Below the pieces are notes generated by a model. That model made no database searches, was not told the DNA's origin, and saw nothing but the letters and a program-made list of their open reading frames with translations. Both the position numbers and the translations under genes were made by a program. From Reyranella soli (GTDB lineage Bacteria > Pseudomonadota > Alphaproteobacteria > Reyranellales > Reyranellaceae), in NCBI RefSeq assembly GCF_007992495.1, contig NZ_BKAJ01000069.1, positions 36,160 through 100,159 of the forward strand: a stretch of DNA of 64,000 bases, read 5' to 3'. Below, piece by piece: positions 32,621-41,648 of the stretch; position 1 is the stretch's first letter; each line of letters starts with the position of its first letter.

Positions 32621-33682
32621 ATGCTGCAGGTACAAAGCACCAGCTCCCAGAGCAAATCCGAGCCGCACCCGTACATCCAGGGCGACCTGCTCGGCTTCCT
32701 CGATCAGTTGCGCAGCTGGTACGGGGGCAACCAGACCGCGCCACAGTACCAGGTCGCCAATCCGTCGGCGGCTCAGGATTCGGCGCGGATGTCCACTTGG
32801 CAGTGGGGCAACAACCAGCTCAACGGCCTGGACGACCAGTACGATCCGACACTCAGCTACCTCCGCAGCGCCGCGCGCGGGGATTTCTTCGACAAGAGCA
32901 ACGACATCATGGCGCGCAAGCTCGACGCCATGAACCGGCCGCAGAACGAGCAGTTCCGCGACATCATCGCTCCGGCGCTCAATGCGACTTTCGCCGGGGC
33001 AAGCCGGACCGGCGGCGGCCTGCATGTCGACAACATGCTCAACAGGTACACGACGGGCATCGCCCAGGCCCAGGCCGATGCTGCCGCGAAGACTGCTGGC
33101 GACGTGTATGGCGTGGAGCGTGGTCTGCAGTCGCAGGCGGCCTCGGCGCTGCCCGGCGTCCTGCAGCAGAAGACCGGGCAGGCGCAGAGCTGGCTCGGCA
33201 TGCTCCAGAACGTCGGTGCCAGCGACACGGCCAACGATCAGCAGCGCCTTGACGCTGCTCGGGCCAACTTCTTCGCGCAGCCCGATTTCCTGACCGGCAT
33301 GGCGCAGCGCTCCCTCGGCATGTTCCCGGGCGGGCAGAACATCAGCTCCGGCACGACCATGGGCTGGGGCAGTGGCGGTGGTGGCGGCGGAGGCTTCGGC
33401 AGCGTCGCCGGCCCGATCATGTCGGGTCTCGGCACCATCGCGCAGTTCCTGCCGATGCTCGGAATCTCCGACGCGCGCGCAAAGGATATCGAGGGCCGCG
33501 TCGGCCAGACCGACGAAGGGCTGCCGCTCTACCTCTATCGCTACAAGGGCGATGACCAGCCGCGCATCGGCCCGATGGCGCAAGAGGTCGCGCAGATGCG
33601 GCCCGAGGCCGTCGCTCGTCATCCCTCGGGCTACCTGATGATCGACTACCGCAAGGCAACGCCGCCCGGAGGGCTGCTCTGA
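32621..33682 (+). CDS. Tail protein with C-terminal S74 intramolecular chaperone
   Basis: 353 residues from ATG 32621, with GGAGA upstream. The long helical/Gln-rich N-terminus (QGDLLGFLDQLRSWYGG, LNGLDDQYDPTLSYLRSAAR) and Gly-rich hinge (GWGSGGGGGGGFGSV) precede LPMLGISDARAKDIEGRVGQ, YLYRYKGDDQPRIGPMAQEV and HPSGYLMIDY. That ending is the Peptidase_S74 chaperone domain, which self-cleaves after trimer folding. The Ser of the ISDARAK motif is present. Confidence 0.82.
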   Translation: MLQVQSTSSQSKSEPHPYIQGDLLGFLDQLRSWYGGNQTAPQYQVANPSAAQDSARMSTWQWGNNQLNGLDDQYDPTLSYLRSAARGDFFDKSNDIMARKLDAMNRPQNEQFRDIIAPALNATFAGASRTGGGLHVDNMLNRYTTGIAQAQADAAAKTAGDVYGVERGLQSQAASALPGVLQQKTGQAQSWLGMLQNVGASDTANDQQRLDAARANFFAQPDFLTGMAQRSLGMFPGGQNISSGTTMGWGSGGGGGGGFGSVAGPIMSGLGTIAQFLPMLGISDARAKDIEGRVGQTDEGLPLYLYRYKGDDQPRIGPMAQEVAQMRPEAVARHPSGYLMIDYRKATPPGGLL

Positions 33683-33744
33683 TGGCTGGATTCCTGGGCG
33701 AAGCCGACCAGCAAGACGCCGACGAACGTGGCGACGATGTGTGA
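33682..33744 (+). CDS. Tiny ORF between tail genes
   Basis: ATG 33682 overlaps the previous stop (TGATG) and encodes 20 residues, MAGFLGEADQQDADERGDDV. It may be a coupled micro-protein or a remnant of a truncated tail gene. Confidence 0.3.
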   Translation: MAGFLGEADQQDADERGDDV

Positions 33745-33768
33745 ATTGCGCGTGACGGGAGCCTAGGC

Positions 33769-34719
33769 ATGGACATCGACGCCAGCAACTGGAACGAGGA
33801 TGACAATTCCAACACCACGGCGGCCCCGGACGGCGCGCCCGAGGGCATGGCGCCGAGTGGCGTGAACAACGTGCTGCGCGCCATCATGGGCGCCCTGAAG
33901 CGCCGACGGAACTGGGGCGCTCCCAAGACCACAGGTGGGTCAGCGACGGCCTACACGCTCACCTATGGCGTCGCGCCGGGCGCCCTGGTCGACGGGATGG
34001 CGCACCTGGTGCAGTTCAACGTCGCCAACGGTGTGGGCGCGACGCTCAACGTCAACAGCCTGAACCCGATCCCGATCTACTATCATGCCGCTGGAGCATG
34101 GCGGGCCGCGCCTCCAGGCCTGATCGACGTCGACGAGATCTGGCGCGTCGCCTACCACGCCACCAGCGCCACCTATCGGCTGCTGGACTTGCGGAACCGG
34201 ACGGGCGAGGTCGTGCCCTTCGCTGGCTCGGCGGCGCCGGCGGGAGCGCTGTTCTGCTTTGGCCAGGTCGTCAGCCGGACGACCTACGCCGGGCTCTTTG
34301 CCCTGCTCGGCACGACCTACAACACCGGTGGCGAGGCCGGGACCGACTTCAGGTTGCCCGATCTGCGCGGCCGCGTCGTGGCCGGCAAGGACGACATGGG
34401 CGGATCGAGCGCCGCGCGCCTCAACACCATGGCCAGCACGACGCTCGGCGGCGCTGGCGGCGCACAGACGGCCCCACTTTCCGTCAGCGGTCCCGTGACC
34501 GTGAGCAGCGGCAGTGTCGGCGGCACATTCGCGGGCAGCGTTACGTCGGTCGGCATCAACGTTCAGGGCGGCGCAGACGCCACAGTGGCCGCCATTGGCA
34601 GCTCGGTTGCTGGCACCATCGCGACAAATCCGATCACGTCGAACGGCGGCAACACGCTGACCGGTACGGGCAACGTCGTCCAGCCGACCATGATCCTCAA
34701 CTACCTGATTCGCATCTGA
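33769..34719 (+). CDS. Phage tail-collar domain protein 2 (fibre)
   Basis: 316 residues. The N-terminal part (NWNEDDNSNTTAAPDGAPEG, APSGVNNVLRAIMGALKRRR) is a virion-attachment module found on many podovirus fibres. The collar domain is GEVVPFAGSAAPAGALFCFG, SRTTYAGLFALLGTTYN, FRLPDLRGRVVAGKDDMGGS. Ser/Gly-rich repeats and PTMILNYLIRI end the protein. It shares the collar core with 31988-32611 but has a different tip. Confidence 0.8.
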   Translation: MDIDASNWNEDDNSNTTAAPDGAPEGMAPSGVNNVLRAIMGALKRRRNWGAPKTTGGSATAYTLTYGVAPGALVDGMAHLVQFNVANGVGATLNVNSLNPIPIYYHAAGAWRAAPPGLIDVDEIWRVAYHATSATYRLLDLRNRTGEVVPFAGSAAPAGALFCFGQVVSRTTYAGLFALLGTTYNTGGEAGTDFRLPDLRGRVVAGKDDMGGSSAARLNTMASTTLGGAGGAQTAPLSVSGPVTVSSGSVGGTFAGSVTSVGINVQGGADATVAAIGSSVAGTIATNPITSNGGNTLTGTGNVVQPTMILNYLIRI

Positions 34720-34732
34720 CAGGGAGCATCCC

Positions 34733-34888
34733 ATGGGCAACGTACCAACCACTCTCGGCAATGACCGCTACGTCGGCACGGAGCAAATCACGTCGCTGTC
34801 GACGGTAAAGAGCTTGACGCTGCCCGACAACGCGCGCGCCGCCGTGCTGATCCCGGAAAAGAGCTGCAGCTGCAGCTGTGGCAGCTAA
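34733..34888 (+). CDS. Small phage protein with Cys-rich tail
   Basis: 51 residues from ATG 34733, with AGGGAG upstream. It reads MGNVPTTLGNDRYVGTEQIT and NARAAVLIPEKSCSCSCGS. The VKSLTLPDNARAAVLIPE part resembles a beta-sandwich start seen in small virion proteins, so this may be a truncated form. The CSCSCGS ending is odd. Confidence 0.45.
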   Translation: MGNVPTTLGNDRYVGTEQITSLSTVKSLTLPDNARAAVLIPEKSCSCSCGS

Positions 34889-34904
34889 CGCCAACAGGAG
34901 GTCG

Positions 34905-35639
34905 ATGATGACACGCGAAGTCAGTGCGGAGGGCCGCGCCCTCATCCAGCAGTTCGAGGGCCTGTCGCTGACGGCCTATCTCTGTCCGGCGGGCAAGTGG
35001 ACGATCGGCTATGGCCATACCGACGGCGTCCAGCCTGGCGACAGGATCACCAGGGCGCACGCCGACAATCTCTTGGAGGCCGATCTGGTCGGCTACGGGA
35101 GAGCGGTCGACGACGCTCTCGGCGCCTGCGAGGCGACCCAGTGTGAGTTCGACGCCATGGTCTCGCTTGCCTTCAATGTCGGTATCACCGGCTTCAAAGG
35201 GTCGACGGTGCTCCGACTGCACCGCCAGGGCGATTACCCGGGCGCCGCACGCGCCTTCGGCATGTGGAACAAGGCGATGGTAAATGGCCGGCTGCAAGAG
35301 ATGCCCGGCCTGACGCGCCGCCGCGCTGCCGAAACGGCATTCTACCTGACCCCTGAAACCTCGACCGAGAAGGACATGCCGCAGGTCGTGGCCCCACCGA
35401 CGTCTGCCGCCAGCAGCAGGACTGTCATCGCCGGTGGCGTGACGGTCGCCGCCGGCGTCGGCTCGGTGGCCGATCAGCTCACGCCGGTGCTGAACTCGAT
35501 CGCCACGACCGGCGCGTCGCTGAAGAGTGTGATGGCGCTCGGGGGGACGGCGCTGTCGGTGGTCGCCCTGGCGGCCGGCATCTACATGCTTTGGCGCTAC
35601 CTCCAGAAGCGACGGCGGGGCGAGGTGCTGTCGACATGA
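34905..35639 (+). CDS. Phage endolysin, GH24 lysozyme with C-terminal membrane segment
   Basis: 244 residues from ATG 34905 (ATG 34908 also possible), with CAGGAGG upstream. The catalytic set is E-x8-C-x5-T: IQQFEG, TAYLCPAGKWTIGYGHTDG, i.e. Cys in place of the usual Asp, a known variant. LAFNVGITGFKGSTVLR and LTRRRAAETAFYL complete the lysozyme fold (to ~150). A low-complexity linker leads to a transmembrane segment (LGGTALSVVALAAGIYMLWR). It degrades peptidoglycan for lysis. Confidence 0.9.
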   Translation: MMTREVSAEGRALIQQFEGLSLTAYLCPAGKWTIGYGHTDGVQPGDRITRAHADNLLEADLVGYGRAVDDALGACEATQCEFDAMVSLAFNVGITGFKGSTVLRLHRQGDYPGAARAFGMWNKAMVNGRLQEMPGLTRRRAAETAFYLTPETSTEKDMPQVVAPPTSAASSRTVIAGGVTVAAGVGSVADQLTPVLNSIATTGASLKSVMALGGTALSVVALAAGIYMLWRYLQKRRRGEVLST

Positions 35640-35854
35640 CGCACCGGCTCTGGCTGATCGCCGGCGTGCTCGCGGCAGCACTTGCGATCGCCGGCGGGAT
35701 CTACCTCGAAGGCCGATCCGCCGGCGGGAATGCCGAGCGCGTCGACCAGCTCGGCAAGACCATTTCAACTCAACGGAGCATCACCGATGCGGACGCTCAT
35801 GGCCCTCGTACTTCTGACGACGTCGACCGCCGGCTGCGCGACGGCAGTTTCTAA
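35636..35854 (+). CDS. Rz-like inner-membrane spanin
   Basis: 72 residues from ATG 35636, overlapping the endolysin stop by ATGA. An N-terminal signal anchor (LWLIAGVLAAALAIAGGIYL) is followed by a short charged periplasmic part (EGRSAGGNAERVDQLGKTIS). The Rz1-like gene is embedded in its 3' half in another frame, which is the classic spanin arrangement. Confidence 0.65.
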   Translation: MTHRLWLIAGVLAAALAIAGGIYLEGRSAGGNAERVDQLGKTISTQRSITDADAHGPRTSDDVDRRLRDGSF

Positions 35855-36011
35855 CGCCTGCCCGCGCGAGGTCGAGTATTCGATCGAACAGCAGCGGCGC
35901 GCCGCCGACGAGCTATCGACGCTGCCTCGTGACGGCATGGTGCGCGGCGTGATGATGCCGGACTATGGCCGGCTGCGGGACCAGGCACGGGCTTGCAGGG
36001 GAGTGCCTTAG
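35787..36011 (+). CDS. Rz1-like outer-membrane lipoprotein spanin
   Basis: 74 residues from ATG 35787. A lipoprotein signal (MRTLMALVLLTTSTAGC) leads to ACPREVEYSIEQQRRAADEL and MPDYGRLRDQARAC. It starts within the Rz-like gene and ends beyond it, so it is partly nested. Together the two are expected to fuse inner and outer membranes at lysis. This is the last phage gene recognised. Confidence 0.65.
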   Translation: MRTLMALVLLTTSTAGCATAVSNACPREVEYSIEQQRRAADELSTLPRDGMVRGVMMPDYGRLRDQARACRGVP

Positions 36012-37018
36012 TCCGCCGCCTTGATCTGTCGAAGGAGGAATTCAGCGATCAACCGATGGGCTCGTGCATTTGGGTGATGGTCGGTGGGGCTCAAAATGTA
36101 GTCATCCATCGCAAAACGGTAGCGTGGGATGACAGCCTCAAGCGGCAGCGGCATCACACCCACTTTATTCAGCTCGAATTCAAAGCTCACCAAGTCGTCG
36201 ACGGTGAGGTCGACATCGCTCCATGAGGCAACTCGGTAGAGGATGAAATGCGTTCTAATGCCAGAGTAGAGTCTCTTCAACTCGGCCATGGCCTCGCCAA
36301 TCACGGCGGTCGCGAGCTGCAAGGCCTCTTGTTTCCCGACCGGCGGCAAGCCGAACCATCGCCGCCAGTTGTAGGGATCGGGATCGCCAAGCCTGCCATC
36401 TCGCACTGGGCGACCGTCGGCGCCGAGCCGATAGCGCGGCCCGTTTGTGTCCCATGGATTCGTGACGCCGGCGGAGCGCCAGATCAGAGAGGGGATCATC
36501 AGGAAAACTGCATCCGTCGGCGTGCACTGAATCGACCGCTGAAAACGGCCAGACTGCAGGCCCGCCAAGAATTGCTGTGGCCCCCATCCCGATACCGCGA
36601 AGTTGTATGCCGCTACCCGACCCTGACTCTGCCTCACGATCTGTGCTGCGAAGGTTTCATCGTCGGCGACACCATCCCCAAACGAGAACGAGTCGCCAAA
36701 CACCAGGACGCATCGGTCCGGGCTTGTAGCTGCCCCTGGGGTGACGCGAAAGTGGTCGGGTCCAGTGGTGTAGATGACGTCATGTGCGAAGGTGAGGCGC
36801 TCGACCTCGGAACGCGTCATTCGAGTGTTGGCCCGCGGGATGTAACCGACATCGTCCGCCAACTGGTAGAAGCGCCCGTGGATATCGGTCGGTCTTTGGG
36901 GCGCCTGGATTTGCTGCCAGGCAGCGAAGCAGAGAACGGCAACGACGGCCGCGGCCAGATTCACAATGACGGCCAGGGCCCAGCGATTCCTAGTGGTAAC
37001 GGTAGTGTCGGCGGACAC
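36008..37018 (-). CDS. SGNH/GDSL-like membrane-anchored hydrolase
   Basis: 336 residues if started at GTG 37018, which puts a signal anchor (WALAVIVNLAAAVVAVLCFA) near the N-terminus; longer starts are possible. The SGNH motif is VLVFGDSFSFGDGVADDETF, and the C-terminal DHHPNARAHRLIAEFLLRQI carries the Asp-x-x-His catalytic pair. NFAVSGWGPQQFLAGLQ is block II-like. Probably acts on acyl or acetyl groups of cell-surface glycans. A related protein is at 39469. Confidence 0.7.
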   Translation of the reverse strand: MSADTTVTTRNRWALAVIVNLAAAVVAVLCFAAWQQIQAPQRPTDIHGRFYQLADDVGYIPRANTRMTRSEVERLTFAHDVIYTTGPDHFRVTPGAATSPDRCVLVFGDSFSFGDGVADDETFAAQIVRQSQGRVAAYNFAVSGWGPQQFLAGLQSGRFQRSIQCTPTDAVFLMIPSLIWRSAGVTNPWDTNGPRYRLGADGRPVRDGRLGDPDPYNWRRWFGLPPVGKQEALQLATAVIGEAMAELKRLYSGIRTHFILYRVASWSDVDLTVDDLVSFEFELNKVGVMPLPLEAVIPRYRFAMDDYILSPTDHHPNARAHRLIAEFLLRQIKAAD

Positions 37019-37135
37019 ACGGTACCTGCAGGCTGTTCGACCCCCGGATGGTACTCTGTTGCGTACCGATGCCCAAGCCCGGTGGCTGCCACGCGCGGCT
37101 TGCCGAGGCGAAGGCCGATAACCTACTGTCGCTGT

Positions 37136-38071
37136 ATGCTGTCTTGTCGTGAGTTGATCAAAGGCCATCCGGCGATCCTCGAGGATCGTCACGGACTGTC
37201 CTTCACCGGCCATACGCCATTCCCGACGATCATCGATGCCCTCAACAAGTCCGGCGTCGTGATGCTGCGCGGGGCACTACCGCCAAAGGAACTGCGGTCA
37301 TGCCGCCGGTCCTTTGAGCGATTTGCCAGGAGACTCGGCAAGCGTGTTGCGCCAGATCCCACCGGCGACGAAGGACCAAGCACGGAATGGGCGACGGGCG
37401 AGCGCGAAGAAGGCAGCTGGCATCGGCCCTGGATCGTGCGCGATCGGGATGATACACCGGCGGCGGCTGTGATCGCCCTGCTGTTGCGTTCGTGGGCTTG
37501 GAAAGTGGTCGAGACGGTCTGCGGCTCGACCGACGTCGTATTGCTTTTGGCATCGTGTGCGGCGCGGCATGCGATCGACAAGGAACTGCCCATCGGCGCC
37601 CACCAGGATTGCAAGGTGGTCTCGCCCGACATCCCGTTCTCGATCTGGGTGCCGCTGCACGACGTCGTGCCGCTTCGAACGTCAGGGCTCGGCTTCATCG
37701 TGCCGCCACCGAGCGAGATGCTGCCGACGCTGCCGCACGGAGACATTGGGGCCGATTACGTCGCCGAGCGTGTGGCCGGCGCCTGGACGCCAACCTACCG
37801 CGCCGGCGATCTGACGTTGCATACCAAGCTGTCGCCTCACTTCACGACTGGCTACGGCACTCGCTCGGATCGCTACAGCTTCGAGATACGGGCCATGGCC
37901 TGGACCGACGCGCCCGAGCAGCTGCAGGACCCCGCGATCTATGTTCGCCGACGTGGCGATGGGGCACCCGTCGTTGTGCAGACCAGGTGCTCAGGCGACA
38001 CCCGGGCCCAGGCCTTCGTCGCCAAGACAGCGCTGCTGGCGGCCAGGGGGCTCTCTGCAGGTTTCGCGTGA
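37136..38071 (+). CDS. Phytanoyl-CoA dioxygenase-like protein
   Basis: 311 residues from ATG 37136. The N-terminal IIDALNKSGVVMLRGALPPK is typical of PhyH proteins. The Fe(II) motif H-x-D is seen in PIGAHQDCKVVSPDIPFSIW, and a distal His in GDLTLHTKLSPHFT. The 2-oxoglutarate-binding Arg may be RSDRYSFEIRAMAW. The substrate is unknown; PhyH enzymes hydroxylate small or protein-bound molecules. It is flanked by SGNH and methyltransferase genes, suggesting a surface-modification set. Confidence 0.7.
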   Translation: MLSCRELIKGHPAILEDRHGLSFTGHTPFPTIIDALNKSGVVMLRGALPPKELRSCRRSFERFARRLGKRVAPDPTGDEGPSTEWATGEREEGSWHRPWIVRDRDDTPAAAVIALLLRSWAWKVVETVCGSTDVVLLLASCAARHAIDKELPIGAHQDCKVVSPDIPFSIWVPLHDVVPLRTSGLGFIVPPPSEMLPTLPHGDIGADYVAERVAGAWTPTYRAGDLTLHTKLSPHFTTGYGTRSDRYSFEIRAMAWTDAPEQLQDPAIYVRRRGDGAPVVVQTRCSGDTRAQAFVAKTALLAARGLSAGFA

Positions 38072-38098
38072 TAGCCGCGGTACTATCGCGTTGGGCGC

Positions 38099-39202
38099 TC
38101 AGATCGGCACTGGCAATCTTGCCAAGGCGAGCGGCGGCGAACCGGAATCCGCCTGCCATGAAAGGTCGAGCTCAAGCGTGAAGAGCTGATCGTCAAACTC
38201 CGGTGGCGACACGACGGACAGTCTGCGCCCCAGGAGATGATCGATCGAAGCTTCGCCGGCCAGGTCGATCCGCACGCTGCCCTCGATCCGCTCTTCCTTG
38301 ACCCACCGATTCGCGTTGGCAAAACCTCGGAGATAGATCTGGTACAGCAGGACTCCCTTGCACGGTTGGACGACTTCAAACCGCAGGCCATTCAACTGAG
38401 GTGTATCGATCCATGCCTGGCCCCAGGAGTGAGGGCCGTCGCCGATCGACAGATGGTCGGGCGCGTGCAAGAGCACGAACGAAGTATCGGGCAACGAGGC
38501 GCGCTCTCGTTCGAAAGGCTTGAACGGATGGTAGTCCGCCATGGCGCTGCCGATTTCGCGCCAGGCCGGATTGGCGGCAAGGAACAGCCGCGCGGCCTTG
38601 AATGGTCCCGACTGCTCCGCATTGTCCATGACCACGATGCCGCCGGGCCTCACGAGGCGCGCCGCCATCTGCAAATCGAAAAGCGCGTACTCGTAGTCGT
38701 GATTGCCGTCGATCAACAGCAGGTCGAAGGTCTTGCTTTCCAGGACCATCCTGGAGAAGAAATCCATCGAGCTCTTCGCGTGGAACTGCGCATGACGTTG
38801 CAGCTCTTCCGGCCATTGCGCGATGATCGCCGGGCATCGCTCGCCGCCGTACGGATCGGCCGTGTGCACGACGCCGCCGCCGTTCTGCCACAGCGCACGG
38901 GCAAAGACCTCGGTCGTGCCGGCATGGAGGGTGCCGATCTCCGCAATGAGTTGCGGCCGCATCAGGCGCGCGAGGCTGTACAGTACACTGCGCGAATGAT
39001 CGCTCATCAACGAGCGACCGGGGTAGAGCGAGAAGTATGCGAGTACCTCCGCGTATTCGGGCGACGCCATCACGGCGGCTATGTCGGAAACGTGTCCCTT
39101 CGGGGTAGCGATGGGCGCAAGCGGCCGCACATCGATGCGGTGCTCTTGGGACGAGTCGTTTGGTGGCGCTTCACGCTTCAGGAACTTCCGGATGATGTTC
39201 AT
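38099..39202 (-). CDS. Class I SAM-dependent methyltransferase (Methyltransf_24-like)
   Basis: 367 residues. The SAM motif is LIAEIGTLHAGTTEVFARAL, with FDLLLIDGNHDYEYALFDLQ and VRPGGIVVMDNAEQSGPFKA. That combination fits CmcI/Methyltransf_24 small-molecule or glycan methyltransferases. About 100 C-terminal residues form an extra beta-rich domain. Convergent with the PhyH gene. Confidence 0.78.
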   Translation of the reverse strand: MNIIRKFLKREAPPNDSSQEHRIDVRPLAPIATPKGHVSDIAAVMASPEYAEVLAYFSLYPGRSLMSDHSRSVLYSLARLMRPQLIAEIGTLHAGTTEVFARALWQNGGGVVHTADPYGGERCPAIIAQWPEELQRHAQFHAKSSMDFFSRMVLESKTFDLLLIDGNHDYEYALFDLQMAARLVRPGGIVVMDNAEQSGPFKAARLFLAANPAWREIGSAMADYHPFKPFERERASLPDTSFVLLHAPDHLSIGDGPHSWGQAWIDTPQLNGLRFEVVQPCKGVLLYQIYLRGFANANRWVKEERIEGSVRIDLAGEASIDHLLGRRLSVVSPPEFDDQLFTLELDLSWQADSGSPPLALARLPVPI

Positions 39203-39273
39203 GCCGCGATTGGCTCTCGTTTCTACGCGGGGTGCTCACGAAGCATTCGCGGACGGCCACAAGCCTCGATGAA

Positions 39274-39350
<77 letters not shown>

Positions 39351-39468
39351 GGCGCGCGGAACATACCGGAGGGGCCGCGGCGGCGCAATGCGTGGCCGCC
39401 CGGCACCGTGGACCGGCAACCGCCGGTTCCGTAAAGTTTCGCATGGCCATGGCGGATCCCGACGATCG

Positions 39469-40551
39469 ATGAGAACGCGCTCGCGGTTCCGGGCTGTCCT
39501 CTATTCCGCAGTCACCGTGCTGATCGCGCTGGTGGTCCTCGAAGGCGCCGCGTCGTGGATGATGCTGGTCTACTACCGCGCCACCGACCAGCAGAAGTTC
39601 GAGACCGACGATCCGAGCTACCTGTCCGTCGTCAACCTGGCGCGGCGGTTCAGCCGGCTGCTGGGCTTGAGCGAGCCCGAGATGGTACTGGAGCAGAGCT
39701 CGCCATCGCCCTTCTTCCGCGCCGATCCGCTGCTGGGCTACAGCGCCGCGCCCGGCGTCTATACCCATTCCTATGCCCGCCGGAACGGCTCCACCGGCGA
39801 GTGGGAGTACTTCCGCAACAAGGTGACGATCAACCCCGACGGCACGCGCTGGGTCGGCGCGCCGCGGCCGGGCAAGCCCACCGTCTATGTCTTCGGCGAC
39901 AGCTGGGTGTTCGGCAACGGCGTGCCCGACGAGCTCACCTTCGCCGCCCGACTCTACGAGGCACTGCCCGACTGGAACGTGCGCCTGGTGGCGCTGGGCG
40001 GCTATTCGCTGACGCAGGCCTGGCTCACCTTTGAACGCCTGAAGGAGATCGGCCCCGACGACATCGTCATCCTGGGCTATGCCGACTACTTCGACGTGCG
40101 CCACGTCGAGGCGCCGTCGCGCCTGCTCGAGATCGAGCGTTGGCTGGAGCGCATCAACCAGCCAATCCCGCCGTTCCAGCTGCCCAAGGCGACGCTGGCC
40201 TCTGGCGGCGGCCTGGCGATCGGCTATATCGACCAGCGCTGCGCCATGCTCGGCGACTACTGCCGCCGTCCCGATCCGTCGCAACAGGAGATGACCGACG
40301 TGACGGCAGCCCTGGTCAACCAGATCGCCGCCCGGTCGCCGGCCAAGGTCTACCTGCTGCACTTCGCCGGCTCGCCCGATAACCCGGTGCGCCGCAAGGT
40401 CAGTCCGAAGGTCCAGGTCATCGGCGCCGTGCGCAGCGAATTCGACTCCGTCGTCCAGGACGATATCATCGGGTTCGATGGCCATCCCGGTCCGTTTTGG
40501 CACTACGCCATCAGCCGCCGACTTTTGGACAACATCGCCTGGCACCCTTGA
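39469..40551 (+). CDS. SGNH-like membrane-anchored protein
   Basis: 360 residues from ATG 39469. An N-terminal anchor (VLYSAVTVLIALVVLEGAAS) is followed by a domain with VYVFGDSWVFGNGVPDELTF, close to the SGNH block I of 36008-37018. LVALGGYSLTQAWLTFERLK matches block II, and GFDGHPGPFWHYAISRRLLD ends with the D-x-x-H-like pair. Probably a periplasmic esterase or acyltransferase-associated protein. Confidence 0.7.
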   Translation: MRTRSRFRAVLYSAVTVLIALVVLEGAASWMMLVYYRATDQQKFETDDPSYLSVVNLARRFSRLLGLSEPEMVLEQSSPSPFFRADPLLGYSAAPGVYTHSYARRNGSTGEWEYFRNKVTINPDGTRWVGAPRPGKPTVYVFGDSWVFGNGVPDELTFAARLYEALPDWNVRLVALGGYSLTQAWLTFERLKEIGPDDIVILGYADYFDVRHVEAPSRLLEIERWLERINQPIPPFQLPKATLASGGGLAIGYIDQRCAMLGDYCRRPDPSQQEMTDVTAALVNQIAARSPAKVYLLHFAGSPDNPVRRKVSPKVQVIGAVRSEFDSVVQDDIIGFDGHPGPFWHYAISRRLLDNIAWHP

Positions 40552-40633
40552 CCTTCTTGTCGGTCCCTTCTTGTCGGAGTGGGGGCAATTGGGCGAAAGT
40601 TCGCGCCGATACGATCCATCGGGGGCAACGTTC

Positions 40634-41638
40634 ATGACTATCAACCGCCGCCGCCTCGTCGGCGCTTCCAGTGCCGGCGCCCTGCTCGCTGCGCTCGGCC
40701 TGCCGGGACGCAGCGAGGCGCAGCCCGTCCAGCCGCTCGACGCCGTCAAGATCGTCACCGGCTTCCCGCCGGGCGGCACGTCCGACACGCTCTGCCGGCG
40801 CGTCGCCGAGAACCTGCGCGGCACTGCCTTCACCAAGAGCGCGCTGGTCGAGAACAAGCCGGGCGCCGGCGGCCAGATCGCCGTGCAGTCCATGAAGGGA
40901 GCGCCGACCGACGGCAGCGTCCTCCTGCAGACGCCGGCCTCGATGCTGATGATCTACCCGCACATCTACAAGAACCTTGCCTACAACGCCTTCACGGACG
41001 TCACCGCGGTGACCCTGGGCTGCACCTTCGATTTCGGCTTCTGCGTCGGCCCGGCCGTGCCGGACAGCATCAAGGACATCCCGGGCTTCCTCGCCTGGTG
41101 CAAGGCCAATCCCGAGAAGGCCAACTACGGCTCGCCGGGCGCCGGCGCGGTGCCGCACTTCATCGGCGTGCTGCTCGGCAAGGCGGGCGGCGTCGAGCTG
41201 AAGCATGTCGCCTATCGCGGCTCGGCGCCCGCCGTGCAGGATATGGTGGCGGGCCAGATCCAGGCCGTGTCCGGGCCGGTCGGCGAGTTCATCCAGCAGG
41301 TCAACGCCGGCAAGGCGCGTTTCCTCGGCGTATCGGGCGCCCAGCGCAGCCGCTTCGCGCCCAAAGTGCCGACCTTCGCCGAGCAGGGCTACAAGGACCT
41401 GGTGTTCTCCGAATGGTTCGGCTTCTTCGCGCCAGGCGGCACGCCCACGCCGGTGGTGCAGCGCGCCAACACGGCGTTGCGGACCGCGCTCGAGCAGAAG
41501 GATGTGATCGACGGCCTCGCGGTCATGGGCCTGGAGGCGACGTCGTCGACGCCCGATCAGCTGGCCGCGCTCCTGAAGCAGAGCTACGACCGTTGGGGCC
41601 CTATCGTGAAAGAGATAGGTTTCACCGCCGACTCCTAA
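40634..41638 (+). CDS. Bug/TctC-type tripartite tricarboxylate transporter receptor
   Basis: 334 residues from ATG 40634. A Tat-like signal (NRRRLVGASSAGALLAALGL) and then VKIVTGFPPGGTSDTLCRRV, VENKPGAGGQIAVQSMKGAP, NYGSPGAGAVPHFIGVLLGK and VAYRGSAPAVQDMVAGQIQA are hallmark Bug motifs. Such periplasmic proteins bind carboxylated solutes for TTT transporters. No tctA/tctB genes are near, as is common for orphan Bug receptors. Confidence 0.92.
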   Translation: MTINRRRLVGASSAGALLAALGLPGRSEAQPVQPLDAVKIVTGFPPGGTSDTLCRRVAENLRGTAFTKSALVENKPGAGGQIAVQSMKGAPTDGSVLLQTPASMLMIYPHIYKNLAYNAFTDVTAVTLGCTFDFGFCVGPAVPDSIKDIPGFLAWCKANPEKANYGSPGAGAVPHFIGVLLGKAGGVELKHVAYRGSAPAVQDMVAGQIQAVSGPVGEFIQQVNAGKARFLGVSGAQRSRFAPKVPTFAEQGYKDLVFSEWFGFFAPGGTPTPVVQRANTALRTALEQKDVIDGLAVMGLEATSSTPDQLAALLKQSYDRWGPIVKEIGFTADS

Positions 41639-41648
41639 ACGGTCGGGC

